From Diphasiastrum complanatum (Eukaryota; Streptophyta; Lycopodiopsida; Lycopodiales; Lycopodiaceae): a DNA stretch of 64,000 nucleotides. The notes below the pieces were generated by a model, which worked only from the letters and a program-made list of their open reading frames with translations, was not told where the DNA came from and did no database searches. The stretch covers positions 47,929,245 to 47,993,244 of the forward strand of contig CM055098.1 of the NCBI GenBank assembly GCA_029204225.1, in the 5' to 3' direction. Shown one piece after another: positions 42,890 to 55,174 of the stretch (within the stretch, counting starts at the first letter, position 1; every line of letters begins with the position of its first letter). The position numbers and the translations under genes are program-made.

Positions 42890-44440
42890 GATCCAATATA
42901 AAAAAATTCTTGAAATTTCGATCCTAAAATTTTTGATCCTCTGTTTCGAGCCTGATGTTTCTGGTTTTTAGGATGCTCATTATTGAATGGATTTGAGGCT
43001 GAGCATTGAATTCTAGCACTCCACCTTAATGTGGATCTTGAAATTTTTTTCATTTTTAGTTTCAACATGTCGTTGAATCTAAGGTAGTGCTCCTTTGATA
43101 GAGCCTTTGTGAAGTAATATGCTACCATTGATTTTGTCATGCAGTAGACAAAGATATCTCCTTATTTTGCACTTTTTCTCTCAAATAGTATCTGATTTAG
43201 ATATGTTTTCTTCGAGAATGAAATCTCATACTGAGAGGGAGAGCTATTGTGCTTCGGTTGTCACAAAAGATGGTGTTGGATGTGATTGTGCAAGGTCGAT
43301 TTCTGCTAGCAGGTGCCTCAGCCAAATTGCCTCCTTTGTAGCATTCGTGGCAGCAAGGTACTTTGATTCAGTTGAAAATCATGCTACTGAGGTATGCTTT
43401 CGGCTGTTCCAAGAAATTGGGCCTTGATTGTATAAAAATACAAATCCAGAAGTAGACCTTATGGTATCGATGTCTTCTGTCCAATCCGCATTTGTGTATC
43501 CTTCGAGTATGTTGGTAGGTTCGCTGCCTCCATAACAAATGCTAAGATGTTTGGTTGTCTAGATGTACTTTATGACTTTTGTGAGTGCTTTCCAATGGGT
43601 TAGACCTGGATTTGATAGGAACTGGCTGAGTGAACTGATTGAAATGCAATGTCCGACCAAGTGCAGATCATTATATACAATAGTGAGCCGATAATGGAGT
43701 AAAATGGATATTGCTTCATCTCCTCCTTTTTTGTCTCAATTTGAGGAAATTGTTCCTTTGACAACTTCAATCCAGGGTTGAGTGGAAAGAGACTAGGTTT
43801 TGCAGTTGGCTATTCCATACTTTTCCAGCATGTTGGTGAGGTATTTTTGCTGACTGATGAAAATCAGTGTACTGGATCAAATTCAAAATTTTTTGATTCT
43901 GAGACAATAGTGGGTTGTGGACCCATATAAGTCATTTTGTAATCCTTGGCCAGCATGCATTTTGTTTCCTTCATCAGATTCAAATTGTTACTGAATAATA
44001 GTGTATCATCTACATAGAGAGTGATGATGATGAAAAAATTCGATACAAACTTGAAGTAGACATTCGAGTCTGCTAAGTTTGGAATAAAACCATTCTCAAT
44101 AAAAAATATATTTATTTTCTGAAACCAGACCATGGGTGACTATTTCAGCCCATATAGTGCCTTATGAATTTTGCATACAAGGTGTTGCTTACCCCTCAGC
44201 TTGTATCCTTCTGGTTGTGACAAAAATTTTCTCTTCAATCATCCCATTGAGAAAAGCGGTCTGTACATTCATTTGATGGACTTCAAGATCTACTGTGGCT
44301 ACAAAGGAGAGTAGCAAACGGATGAAGCATGTTTGATGACTGGGCTGAAGGTCTCATTATAATCCAGATCTGAAATCTGGGAATAGCCTTTGGCAATCAG
44401 CCCTGGCTTTGTATCGATTCTTCCTTTAGCATCATACATA
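42890..44440 (-). pseudogene. Copia reverse transcriptase and RNase H fragment
   Basis: Minus strand: RT with YDAKGRIDTKPGLIAKGYSQ near 44,400, PEGYKLRGKQHLVCKIHKAL near 44,190 and LYVDDTLLFSNN near 44,010 (catalytic Asp pair). After frame breaks comes RNase H with GYTNADW near 43,500, the STESKYLAATNATKEAIWL block near 43,340 and FTKALSKEHYLRFNDMLKL near 43,080. Several stops. It abuts the family C integrase tail to tail. RT is close to that of family K. Confidence 0.75.
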
Positions 44441-46019
44441 GCATCATGTAAAAGAATAAAGGAAATAAATCTAGAATGAAAGATAACAATACAATCTCAA
44501 ACTTCAACTTTTGATTGAAAAAAAACAATACAACATCAAAACCAATATAATATCTATTTACCAGATCATGATCATTGGATTCAATGATGTTTCTTCAGCT
44601 AATGTCATGTCCTCCAATGGCTTCTACATTGCTCGAGGGGGTATATTGAGTCCTTGGAGGATACTTTTTTTTGGAATTAAAAAAATTCTTTCTCATTAGT
44701 CAAAGTTTTCTCATAGGCTCTCAATTTTTCAATTATGGCCTTCAATGCCTCCTTGCCAGATTTCCAATTATTGTCTTTATCAAAATCTATCTCACTTTCG
44801 AGATCATTATAACTACAAGCAATAATGTTAAGAAAATTTCGAGAACTGTTATTGAGAAGACTTCATCTCTCTTATATTAAAAATATGTTTTATGTCATTA
44901 AAAGAAATATAACTATCATTATTTGTAAAGTATACACTGAACATCGAGTATAGTTATTGTATTAATAGGATCATAAACAAGTATACAAAAGGAGTGGTGA
45001 AGAAGATGAGACCATTCACCCTCAAGAAGCTACAAGATGTGAAAGTAATATACTTTAGGACCATAAATAGGCAGAAGATTCTAAAGAGTGATTGGATGCC
45101 TGCTTAACAATCTATCAAAAAACTAGGACGTAGATTGGCAATTTGACAAACAACAAGCATTAACAATCAAAACCATTGATCAACATTGAAATTCAATCCC
45201 ACACGTGCAAGACATAGCCTGTTGTATGGCCTGTAGACCGAGCATGAAGTAGAAATTGATTTGGTTTCATTTGGATCACAAAAACTCAAGGTACATAGTG
45301 AACTAGCTTGAGATTTCCAATGAGCTCCAAACATATGCTATCTTCTCACTATGGGAGCTTGGAATACATGCAAAAGTGACTTCCTTTGTGAAGTTAGGTG
45401 GATTTACAGCATGTAACATTCTATCCTTTATCCTAGCTACCTTTCTGAATGTAATCGTCACCTCTTGCTTCTCTTATTGTAAGTATACGATTAGTATGTG
45501 CATATTCATATTGTATTTCTTTAGTATTAGCATTTTCTTTATATCAAATTTTTCTCACAATATTTTTGCTGGTTTTGCAGATTTGTATTCATCAATTTTT
45601 GTTGAATGGCAAGCAGTTCAATCAATTACATGAATAATTGATGCCATACATTTTGATATCAGTATTTTACAATATAGAGGTCGATCTCCAAAATCCCTTT
45701 TAGAGTCCGAAACTTTTTTTTTATGATCACAGGTCCTATATTCCTGATAGAAATGGTTTAGTGAGTAGATTAGAGCCATATCCTCTACCAGATTTTTTGA
45801 GTGAGAAATGGATTTCTCCAAATTCAGCAATTTCAGAAAGTTTTTGATCTAGACTTTATATGGATATTCAGAATATATTAAAATGTAGCATTGGTTCAAA
45901 GAATAATAGATTAAGTTGGTATCTCCCTTTTTCTATTTTTGTTGATTTTTTTTCCAAATGCAATGTTCGATGAACGAAAACAATGTTTATTTGTAGGGAT
46001 TTGAGTGAGGAAATAATAG
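44441..46019. other. AT-rich region, no supported gene
   Basis: Frames such as 45,376-45,633 (+), a hydrophobic Phe/Ile-rich stretch, have no recognisable domain. Confidence 0.4.
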
Positions 46020-46377
46020 CCGAGCTGTTGGATGATGGTTGGGATACGAAACAAAATCAACAAGTTGAGTGCTGAGTATGTAACTCATCAATGATATTTA
46101 GATATCACATCGAAAAACAAATGCTCACTTTGATGCTATATTATAAAAGATGGATAAAATGCAACGACGAGTGGAAGCCACTTGATCAAGATTTTGCAAT
46201 AAACCATCAAGAGCAACTCCAAATAACAATGAAAAAAAATGACAACATTCTCACTATGGTCGAGGTTGAGGAAGATTGTTGTCTCGATCACATTCAATCG
46301 AAACTAGACATGTTGCAATTCGATCTACCTCAGTACTATCATTTTCGATTGAATGGTATAAAGGTAAGTTATACCAT
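46020..46377 (+). CDS. Possible exon of an unidentified protein
   Basis: An open frame from 46,091 encodes about 90 residues, acidic in the second half (MVEVEEDCCLDHIQSKLDML near the end), and reaches a good splice donor, AAAG|GTAAGTT, near 46,363. The upstream frame has one stop before 46,091. No domain is recognised. It could be part of a host gene or an unrecognised transposon protein. Confidence 0.25.
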
Positions 46378-46870
46378 ATGAAAACTTTCATTTTTTTAAT
46401 TTCTATGTCAATCAGTTTTACAAGATAAATGAACGTAAACAATCTCTCTTGTGTAGGTAAGAGCAAGGTAGGAAGAGCATATAAATTACAAAGACATAGG
46501 AACATCCATTGAAATTGAAGATCCATAGAATTTGAACAATGTAATATTGTCTTGTGGTATAATTTTTTGTACACGACTTGATTGATAATATATGAACCAC
46601 TCAACTTGAGTATCATTTTTCAAGTTGAGGGTCATTCTATTCTATGATCTCTAAATTCATTTGTCTAGTTGGAAGTAACTTCGGTGAAGAACACTCTACA
46701 ATTGAAACAAGATATGATTTTCGATCACAAGTTTTATTGTCTCTTGTCGAAAATGCATTATCTCCATTGGGAATACCTTCGTGCATTTGAATTGAAAAAA
46801 AAACAAAAACACAAGTACATGTTATTAATAAAGAGTTATTAGGAATTATGAATATCTGAATGTTATTGTT
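46378..46870. other. Unrecognised sequence
   Basis: No gene, RNA or repeat recognised. Confidence 0.4.
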
Positions 46871-46872
46871 GA

Positions 46873-47600
46873 CTAATAGATTACCTCCCGTAGATTCGGA
46901 AGCTTATCTTGTTGTGCAAGCCAATTGAAAAAACATTTGGCATTGCACTTTCTTTTGGTTTTGCCCTTGAATTTTCCCTTTGTGAACATAGCATCCTCTT
47001 GAAGTGTCGATGTAAATCCACCTCTTGCTTGAAGCCTATATTCCTCATTGATCAAGATCTCTTGAAGATCCATCAAACTTGACAAAGTCTTTTGAATAGC
47101 AATACTTTGAACAATGTTAGCATGAGCATCCAACAAGCCATTAAGAATCACTTGAACAAGCTCTCCTTCCTTAATGCTTTCATCTATGCAAGCTAACTCA
47201 TCATTCAATGCTTTCATTCTCAAAACAAAAGTAGTTGGACTTTCTTCATTCTTTTGCAAACAAGAAAAGATTTGCCTTCTTAGAGTCAACACTCTAGAAG
47301 TAGACTTGGATTCATAAAGCTTCTTCAATGAATTCCAAGCTTCCAAAGATGATGTGCACTTACCAACTTTCTTGAGAAGTTCATTGGTAACATTCATCTT
47401 TATCATGTGTAAAGCCTTTTTGGCCCTCTTGTCATACCTCAATTGATCTTGTTGTGTTGTTGGTCTCTCCTCCAAGCCTACAACAATATCCAAAACATCA
47501 TTCATCTCAAGAAGTGACTCCATCCTCACTTTCTACAATGAATAGTTACTTGAGGTAAGCCTATCATTGGCTTCCAACATGACTCCACTTGAGGTTGCCA
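46873..47600 (-). pseudogene. Family L gag
   Basis: 218 open codons from 47,529: MRMESLLEMNDVLDIVVGLE, KALHMIKMNVTNELLKKVGK, ELVQVILNGLLDAHANIVQS and so on. The N-terminal block with ANDRLTSSN lies just upstream, separated by a stop. The lysine-rich region leads to KCFF, where the knuckle should begin, but the sequence then diverges, so no complete CCHC remains. Confidence 0.85.
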
Positions 47601-48189
47601 TGTAGCAATGACCTGATCTTCTCTTTCAAACTGCTTCAATGAACAAAGCACTCCTTTGAACAACAACAAATGCTTTCAAAAGAAATCACCAAGATTTGAA
47701 ACTATCTCACAAATTCTCTTCTAGCACTTATCCAAGCAAATCAACACATAGAATCATGGAATCTTGATCAACCTATGATCTATCCTCAATCCAATGACTT
47801 TTGCCACTTCCTAAGATTGAAACACACTCAAATGAAGTCCAGCAACCTCACTATCTAGAGATCCAATCAAAATTAGGGTTTTGACAAAATCACAAAAAAT
47901 TGACTATTCCAAATCTACATGCAAATGCTGAAAATTTGATATGCAATCTATAAGCCACCACTTAGGCTGAACCAATGATCCAAAAATTGGCCTAATCCAG
48001 TATGTGAACTCAAAAATCAGAATTGAACAAGTATATTGACCTATTTAATGTTCTGATTTACAAAAGATCCAATCTACAAAAGCAAAAAATCCGATTTTGA
48101 TTTAGAATCCTCTCTAGCATGCTCTAGACTTGATATCTTCACCAAATCATTGATAGATCTGATTTCCTCCTTCATAACCTGAAACACAA

Positions 48190-48201
48190 GCTCTGATACC
48201 A
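48190..48201 (-). other. Primer binding site, tRNA-iMet type
   Basis: Minus strand TGGTATCAGAGC, directly against the LTR edge at 48,202. Confidence 0.85.
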
Positions 48202-48849
48202 TGTGAAAGATTTCAGATCCGTAAGATTCAATCTACTTGAATGATCTTTGGTTAGAAAGAGAAATACACTATCAATCTCACCAATGTAGAAAAATCAGCA
48301 TCTACACAATTTGAGATGCAAACACTAATAGAACTTGATCAAACTTGAATGAAATGATTATGTACTATTGCTGTCCATACAAAACTAGCAAGCTACTGTA
48401 TTTCACATGTGTGGATCCAAAAATAGCAAATATAGATCATTCTACACATAGAATTGCAAGCAATCACCAAGATAGTGCACCAATGGATAGTAGAACCCAA
48501 GAAAACCATGTATAAGCATGAAATGAGATAGATAAGAGAGAAGATGACTCTCTCCATGAGTTACATCCTTTTATAGTAGGTCCAAACCCTATTTGGCCAC
48601 TTGGCTTTCCCACCAAAATGCTAACCCTACTAATTTTGGGTCTAGATTCAATGTACCCAACTTATTCAAATTGAATCTACTCAAACTCGCATTCTATCTT
48701 TTCCACACTTTCAGAAAGTGTGTATTCAAATGAAATTTAGACTGATGAACTTTGAAAAGTCAATCTCTAAGTCTAAAACAAGTTTTGGCCTCAATATGCC
48801 AAATATGAAAATATTGCAAAATGTGACGAAACTAGTTGAATCTTTCACA
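48202..48849 (-). repeat. Family L 5' LTR
   Basis: 648 bp bounded by a perfect 11-bp terminal inverted repeat, TGTGAAAGATT...AATCTTTCACA. It contains a TTTCACATGTGTG word near 48,401. Confidence 0.9.
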
Positions 48850-48994
48850 CTTTTCGCATTGTCATCACCAACAATCACTTCAACACTGACTAACGTCGCA
48901 CCCTTTTCACGCTCACCCCATGCAGCTGCGCTAATAGATTGGACAATGACTACAACCAACCACGATCTCTTACAAACAACACATCCACTCTGTA
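48850..48994 (+). repeat. Family K LTR fragment, direct orientation
   Basis: About 145 bases matching 53,797-53,941 in the K 3' LTR with few changes (CTTTTCGCATTGTCATCACC and onward). Confidence 0.85.
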
Positions 48995-49066
48995 CTTTCC
49001 ACATCTGCACACCTGTAATATTATGTATATATATACTGGATACCATTTGTGTATTCAATTGATGAA

Positions 49067-49565
49067 TGAGACGAAGTAGATGCCTTGCGCATTGATGCTT
49101 GATTGTCAGCAATAAGATTTTATTCCTTTACAAATTGGATAAGCTTCGTAGGGCACGGGGTTTTGTCCGCTATTGTCTTGTGCTCTACCGCATTATTGAC
49201 ATGTATACATGATATACTTAATCTGATACAGTTCTTTGTTCTGCGTTCATATCTATGTTAATATTGCTATGCTTATCATTCATTCTGTCTGATCTTTCTA
49301 GTTGTTCTTTCTGGTAATAGGCGACTAACATTTAGTCTTGTCTTTTGCGAATCATTATCAGTCGAGCACCATCTAGCTCTTCACGAATCATTCACGATGA
49401 ATAGTTTGTCTTACTATTCGCGACAAACCATTCTTCTAGAGCTTCATTCATTTATTAAAGTTTGGCTACGTTATCAAGAACGACTGTGATTCCCATCACC
49501 TGTTTTATTCGTTCTGATAGGCATAGTCATGCTTACGGAGAGAGTTGTATAGCTCGTTCCACCAG
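49067..49565 (-). repeat. Family K-like LTR, inverted, with a different U3 half
   Basis: 49,067-49,352 is the reverse complement of the 3' part of the K LTR (53,944-54,225), starting exactly at the LTR terminus. Beyond 49,352 it no longer matches K; the part from about 49,385 instead matches 33,955-34,135. A Copia RNase H fragment follows at 49,566. Confidence 0.8.
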
Positions 49566-49671
49566 GGTTAGTCATAAACTGACTGAAAGAGTTGACTGCA
49601 AAAGCTATGTCTGGCCTGGTACAGATCATGGCGTACATAAGATATGTGCAAAAAGGTACAAAAAGGACCAA
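49560..49671 (-). pseudogene. Copia RNase H N-terminal fragment
   Basis: Minus strand MYAMICTRPDIAFAVNSFSQ, then FMTNPG, the conserved block between RT and RNase H. It sits between the inverted LTR above and a family C LTR. Confidence 0.8.
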
Positions 49672-50466
49672 GAGTGGATCCTAATCTGATCCTCAAGAGA
49701 GATTGGTTGTCAGATTACTTGATCTATCAATCTACTTCAGATTAAGATCAATCTAGATCAATTCTAGACACAAAATCCTAACAAGAACAATCATTACTTG
49801 AAGTTAAGTGTACTTTATGGTTTCACATGTGTGAAACACTGTCTGAGTACGAACTCCAACCTGAAAATCAAGTACACATTGATAGAACCTCAAAACAATC
49901 AAAACAAATGTAGACAAATGGAGAGAATCACTCAAAATTGCTTTCAAAACCAAGATTGGTGTCTCATGCTGATTATGGCCAAATGTGGCTCTATATATAC
50001 AATAAGTGGGAGCTCGTGGTACTGATCATCCCTTTGATCCCACATGTGTGAAGGTGCTTTGTCATATGATGATTCATGATGTAAAACTGACACTTGGACA
50101 AAACCTTCTATTTTGAGCACTTTTGGTCCATTTTCCTTCTATATGGGGCTACTTGAAAATCTTCTAGAAGTCAAAATTCGTCTACTTCAGCTTAATCCAC
50201 ACATGTGAGCTGTCCTCTACACATGGGATGTGACACCTAACTAAAGGATGTGGCTCATGCAAGCAATAGACTGATGCCATGTGTCATATGTCTAGAAAAC
50301 TAGTTTTTGGCCTTTTTAGCCACTAGAACTTGAATTAAATCATATGTACAACCTATATGATTATGGTACATGACAAGTACACTATTTTCACACATGGGAA
50401 CAGGCTCCACACATGTGTTTTTATCTATAGACAAGATTTTTGGCCTCTACCAAGCTTATTTTTGCA
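49660..50466 (-). repeat. Family C LTR copy 2, inverted
   Basis: Reverse-complement match to 54,365-55,174 over nearly its full length. It keeps the TTTCACATGTGTGAAA palindrome (49,821-49,836) and a TATATATA box near 49,993. Confidence 0.85.
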
Positions 50467-50499
50467 TTTTTCACATGATTGACTCTTTCGAGAGTCATT

Positions 50500-51525
50500 A
50501 CTATGTTGTTGCAGAAAGACATGCGAAGGAACGAAGCCTCGAGTTCCTCAGCTGATTCTCACGCCTTGTACACCAAAAAGAGCACGACAAAGCAACAGAA
50601 GAAGAAACACCCAAAGCAATCAAAGTCAGACCAAAAACTAGCTTAGCACAAGGAGGAGTCGAATCTGCAGACAAAGAAGAAGTTGTTCTACAGATACTAC
50701 AAATGAAACAACCACAAAATACAAGATTGCCGAATACTTCAAGTGAAAAACACCAGCAAAGGATGGTCAAATCAAGGGACAAATGCAGCTGCAGAAGCTC
50801 CACAGCCTATTCAAGAAGCGGATCATGATGTCTTCATGACCAACCATCAAGGAGCATCTGGCGACAGTTCTTGGTTCCTAGATTTTGGTGCCACTCAGCA
50901 CATGACTAGTCTCATTGGCTGTTTCGAGTCCTATACACCTTACAGTACTCAAAAATTTGTTCACCTTGGCCACAATAGCACACAAGCTATTAAAGGTGAA
51001 GGCATTGTAAGATTATGCTTTGCAAATGATCAGTCTAAGCTACTCTCTAAAATCTTGTGTGTACCAAAGTTATCTACAAATCTGCTCTTTGTAAGCAGAA
51101 TCACAGATCTAGGACACAGAGTAGAGTTCGAATGTGATCAGTGTAAAGTAGTTGATAGGATAGACAAGATCCTAGCACTCGAGAAGAGGCATGGATACTT
51201 GTATAAGTTGAGTCATTGTTTTTCTGCCACTAGTCAGGCTCTCAATACTTCAATTCACTCAAATAAAGGTTTACTTTGGCATTATAGACTTCGTCATTTA
51301 AATCATGCTATTGTACAACGAATGTCTAGACAATCTATTGTTCTTGATCTCGACTATCCTCATGAAAAGGTCGAGTTACTTGTCTGTCAAGACTGTCTAG
51401 TTGGTAAACAGACTAGGAAACCATTTAAGTCAAGCCTTCAGCATGTTGCTAGAGAATTGCTAGATGTTGTCCATTCAGATATTTGTTACCTGATGAAAAA
51501 TCCTTCGCTGATGAATTCTCCATAA
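50500..51525 (+). pseudogene. Family K gag end, protease and pre-integrase
   Basis: The zinc knuckle at about 50,680-50,730 reads FYRYYK-stop-NNHKIQDC; both leading Cys codons are TAC instead of TGC and a TGA lies inside, so it cannot bind zinc. The frame from 50,743 then gives WFLDFGATQHM, a protease motif with Ser changed to Phe after the catalytic Asp, and a pre-integrase with LLWHYRLRHLNHAIV and CQDCLVGKQTRKPF (HHCC ligands present). The integrase core starts with HSDIC and stops at 51,525. Confidence 0.8.
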
Positions 51526-51900
51526 GGACTATGGTGTACTTCATAAAGAAAAAATTAGAAGCCTTCAACTGATTCAGAATCTTCAAGGAGCGTGCTAAAA
51601 AGGAGACATGAAGGACGTTCCTGATACCCAACAAATCTTGTATAGCTGGGATACAATTTTTATCGAGGATCAGTTCGTCGACCTCAAACGCAAGGATATT
51701 GCTCAAGAAGGACCTTCATCACCTGCCGTTGACACGACAGTCCGAGCTTCTGGCTCAGGCGTATGTATTGTCGACCCACTTTGAGATAGCGAATCAGACG
51801 AAGATGTTGCTGCTACTCAGCAACAAGTCCCAGGAGCGGTTCATCAATCAAATACTCCTAGAAGATCAAGCCGAGTGCGCATACAGCCCACAAGGTATAC
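51526..51900 (+). pseudogene. Family K integrase remnant and hinge
   Basis: After the first catalytic Asp the core is missing. What follows is the acidic hinge (SESDEDVAATQQQ) and the SNTPRRSSRVRIQPTRY block that normally precedes Copia RT. At least one deletion and a stop lie between. Confidence 0.65.
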
Positions 51901-52840
51901 TCCTGAGTCTGCCTGTCCCTTAATGCAGGAACCGATGACAGTCAAAGAGGCACTTAGCCAACCAGACTCTGATCTCTGGAGAGAAGCCATGGACAGAGAG
52001 TATTCCTCTCTGATCAAGAATCAGACATGGTCATTAGTTGAAGCTCCTATTGGCTGCATTATAATTGACTGTAAATGGATTTTTAATATCAAATATAATG
52101 CCAATGGAGCAATTGATCGAAGGAAGGCTAGACTGGTAGCACGAGGATTCATCCAGATCCTGAATGTCGACTATAGTGAGACTTTTAGTCCAGTCATCAA
52201 ACATTTGTAGATCTGAATGATCTTGTCTTGTGTTGCAGCTGCCACCTCGAAGTACATCAACTTGATGTACAAACAACCTATCTGAATGGAGCTATACAAG
52301 AAGATATCTACATAATCCAACCCAAAGGATATGTTCTAGAAGGCATGAAGAATCATGTCTGTAAACTCCACAAGGCATTGTATGGCTTGAAACAGTCTGC
52401 CAAGGCTTGGTTTCAGAGGATGAACACATTCTTCATTGAACAAAGATTCGAACCAAGCACTGTTGATTGCAATGTTTATTCAAAGTCAGTGCAACAATCC
52501 TTCATTATCATCACCTTGTACGTGGATGATATGTTGCTCTTCAGCAACAATACCAATATGGTTAAGGATTCGAAGCATATGCTGTTCTCAGAATTCAACA
52601 TGACTGATCTGGACGAAGCTCACTTTTGTCTAGGAGTTCAAATCCACAGAGACAGAGCAAATCGAGCGACTTACATCACTCAACAAAGGTATCTTCATAA
52701 TATTCTTAATAGATACAATTTGATGAATTGTAAATTAGCTCACTCACCAATGGATCCAAGCCTGCATTTGTCAAAGGACCAATGTTCCCAGACCAAGCAA
52801 AAAGAGGAGCAAATGAGAGAGTATCCGTATCGATACTAGG
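51901..52840 (+). pseudogene. Family K reverse transcriptase
   Basis: DLWREAMDREYSSLIKNQTW, then CKWIFNIKYN and RLVARGFIQ (51,970-52,160); a stop and frame change near 52,210; then HQLDVQTTYLNGAIQEDIYI, LHKALYGLKQSAKAWFQRM and LYVDDMLLFSNN at about 52,515-52,550 with the catalytic Asp pair. One further stop at 52,839. Otherwise well conserved. Confidence 0.85.
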
Positions 52841-53513
52841 ATCTCTCATGTATGTAATGGTTTGTACAAGACTAGATATCTCTTTTGCTGTTAGCTCACT
52901 CAACCAATACATGGCTAATCCTGGCATTACCCATTGGAAGGCTCTTATTCGAGTCATGAGGTATATTCGAGCTACCACGGACCAGTGCATCTGCTATAGA
53001 GATGTCAGCAATGACAATCTTCATCAGCTTAATGGTTATTTTGATGCAAGCTGGGGAGGAGATGCAGACAATCATAAGTCCACATCTGGATTTACATTTT
53101 TCTTCAACGCCGGTCCTATTTCATGAAACAATTGTAAGCAAGCCTCTATCGCACTTTCTTCTACTGAAACAAAATATATTGCTGCCTCTCAATCTATTAA
53201 GGAAGCGTTTTGGTTGAGAAATTTGTTGTCAGACATTAATCTATATCAGTACAGCCCTACAATTTTGTTTTGTGATAACCAAAGTGCTATTGCCTTATCG
53301 ACCCACCCTAGATTTCATTCTAGGAGTAAGCACATTGAGATCAGATATCACTGCATCAAGGGCAAGGTTCTCGATAGAGAGGTAAGCTTAACATACTGCA
53401 GAACGCAGGACATGGTTGCAAACATCTTCACGAAAGCACTCAATGTTAATGCACACAACAAATTTTGGGCATTGCTCAGTATGAAGATCAAGGCATTCAC
53501 GGATCCAAATTAA
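52782..53513 (+). pseudogene. Family K RNase H
   Basis: YVMVCTRLDISFAVSSLNQY, GYFDASWGGDADNHKSTSGF (first Asp), ALSSTETKYIAASQSIKEAF, LFCDNQSAIALS (Asp), then SKHIEIRYHCIKGKV and VANIFTKALNV. Interrupted by one stop near 53,125 and a frame step near 53,214. It removes template RNA during reverse transcription in intact elements. Confidence 0.85.
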
Positions 53514-53523
53514 GGGGGGGGGG
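53504..53523 (+). other. Polypurine tract
   Basis: An AATTAA followed by a ten-G run, just before the 3' LTR. Confidence 0.75.
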
Positions 53524-53527
53524 TGTG

Positions 53528-54225
53528 TGTTGGATTTATTCCCTCTACTCTCTCTTAATCCCATTTTAATCAGCCTCCATTCATGTTGCATATTTACTAA
53601 CGTTGCCACGCAGTCTGCATATTTGCACGCAAATTTGCACAGACAAAGAAAAGATGAAAGAATTGCTACATTGTGTTTTTACACACGTTATGGTGACAGG
53701 CGAAAAGGGGACACTACCTTACAAAATGCCAAAGGTGCCCTAAAAGAAAAGATACCCTGTAAATCTAATCCTAAGGCTACTCGTAAGAGTGACACACTTT
53801 TCGCATTGTCATCACCAACGATCACTTCAGCACTGACTAACGTCGCACCCTTTTCACGCTCACACCATGCAGCTGCGCTAACAGATTGGACAACGACTAC
53901 AGCCACCCATGATCTCTTACAGACCGCACATCCACTCTATGTCGCGAAAGACAAGACTAAATGTTAGTCGTCTATTACCAAAAAGAACAACTAGAAAGAT
54001 CAAACAGAATGAATGATAAGCATATCAATATTAACATAGATCTAAATGCAGAACAAAGAACTATATCAGATTAAGTATATCATGTATACATGTCAATAAT
54101 GCGGTAGAGCACAAGACAATAGCGGACGAAACCGCGTGCCCTACAAAGCTTATCCAATATGTAAAGGAATAAAACCTTATTGCTGACAGTCAAGCATCAA
54201 TGCGCAAGGCATCTACTTCGTCTCA
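53528..54225 (+). repeat. Family K 3' LTR
   Basis: About 698 bp, TGTTGGATTT...TTCGTCTCA. The right edge is fixed by the inverted copy, which diverges at the same base (49,067). Confidence 0.8.
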
Positions 54226-54364
54226 CAAGCATATAGAAGTGGCACACTATTTTGTGAGAGAAAAGCTTATTGGAGGAGAAATCTATTTGGAGCATGTCAA
54301 CTTGTCCTCTTGTATTGCTGATCTACTCACCAAGCCTTTGAGCAAAAGTTCTTTCTGTAAAAAA
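54226..54364 (+). pseudogene. Copia RNase H C-terminal fragment
   Basis: SHKHIEVAHYFVREKLIGGE, then the ADLLTKPLSKSSF block, the end of Pol in Copia. It directly adjoins the family C LTR without the usual polypurine tract and resembles the same region of family N. Confidence 0.8.
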
Positions 54365-55174
54365 TGCAAAAATTATGCTTGGTCAAGGCCAAAATCATGT
54401 ATATAGGATGATTACACATGTGTGGAGCCTGTCCCCACGTGTAAAATTAGTGTACTTGTCACATACCATAATCATATAGGTTGTACATATGATTTAATTC
54501 AAGTTCTAGAGGCTAAAAAGGCCAAAAACTTGTTTTCTAGACATATGACACATGGCATCAATCTATTGATTGCATGAGCCACATCCTTAGGTTAGGTGTC
54601 ACATCTCATGTGTAGACGACAACTCACACGTGTGGAATAAGCTGAAGTAGGCAAGTTTTGACTTCTAGAAGATTTCCAAGTAGATCTCCATATAGTAGGA
54701 AATTGGACCAAAAGTGCTCAAAATAAAAAGTTTGATCCAAGTGTCAATTTTGCATGATGATTCACCATATGACAAAGCATCCTCACACGTGTAAGATCTG
54801 ATGCATGATCAGTACCTTGAGCTCCAAGAAGTGTATATATAGAGGCATATTTGGCCATAATCAATATGAAACATTAATCTTGATTTGGAAGCAATTTTGT
54901 GTCAATCTCTCCATTTGTCTTCATTTGTTTTGAATGTTTTGAGTTTCTATCATAGTGTACTTTGTTTTCAGGTTGGAGTCCATACTCTGATAGGTTTTCA
55001 CATGTGTGAAACCAGCAAATACATTTACCTTCATAAATGATTGTTCTTGTTAGATTTTCATGCCTAGAATTGATCTAGATTGATCTAAATCTTGTGTAGA
55101 TTGATAGTTCAATTGTATCTAACATCCAATCCCTCTTGTGGATCAGATTAGGATCCATTCTTGGTCCTATTTTG
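54365..55174 (+). repeat. Family C LTR copy 3
   Basis: Starts TGCAAAAATTATGC (TGTCAAAATCATGC in copy 1) and keeps the TTTCACATGTGTGAAA palindrome at 54,996-55,011 and TATATATAG near 54,834. The last bases of the LTR and the primer binding site are deleted; homology resumes inside the leader (AAGTTTTTGG). Confidence 0.85.

Larger units (their letters stand above)
46871..48849 (-). mobile_element. Copia family L element, 5' end only
   Basis: Minus strand order: 5' LTR (48,202-48,849), iMet primer site touching it, leader (about 47,600-48,189), gag (about 46,925-47,600). The element is cut inside the zinc-knuckle region near 46,920. It has inserted into a family K type LTR, part of which continues at 48,850. 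Confidence 0.85.
50467..54225 (+). mobile_element. Copia family K element, 5'-truncated with 3' LTR
   Basis: Plus strand: end of gag, protease, pre-integrase, a gap where most of the integrase is missing, RT, RNase H, polypurine tract and 3' LTR. The 5' side is cut exactly where the inverted family C LTR ends (50,466). Confidence 0.9.
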
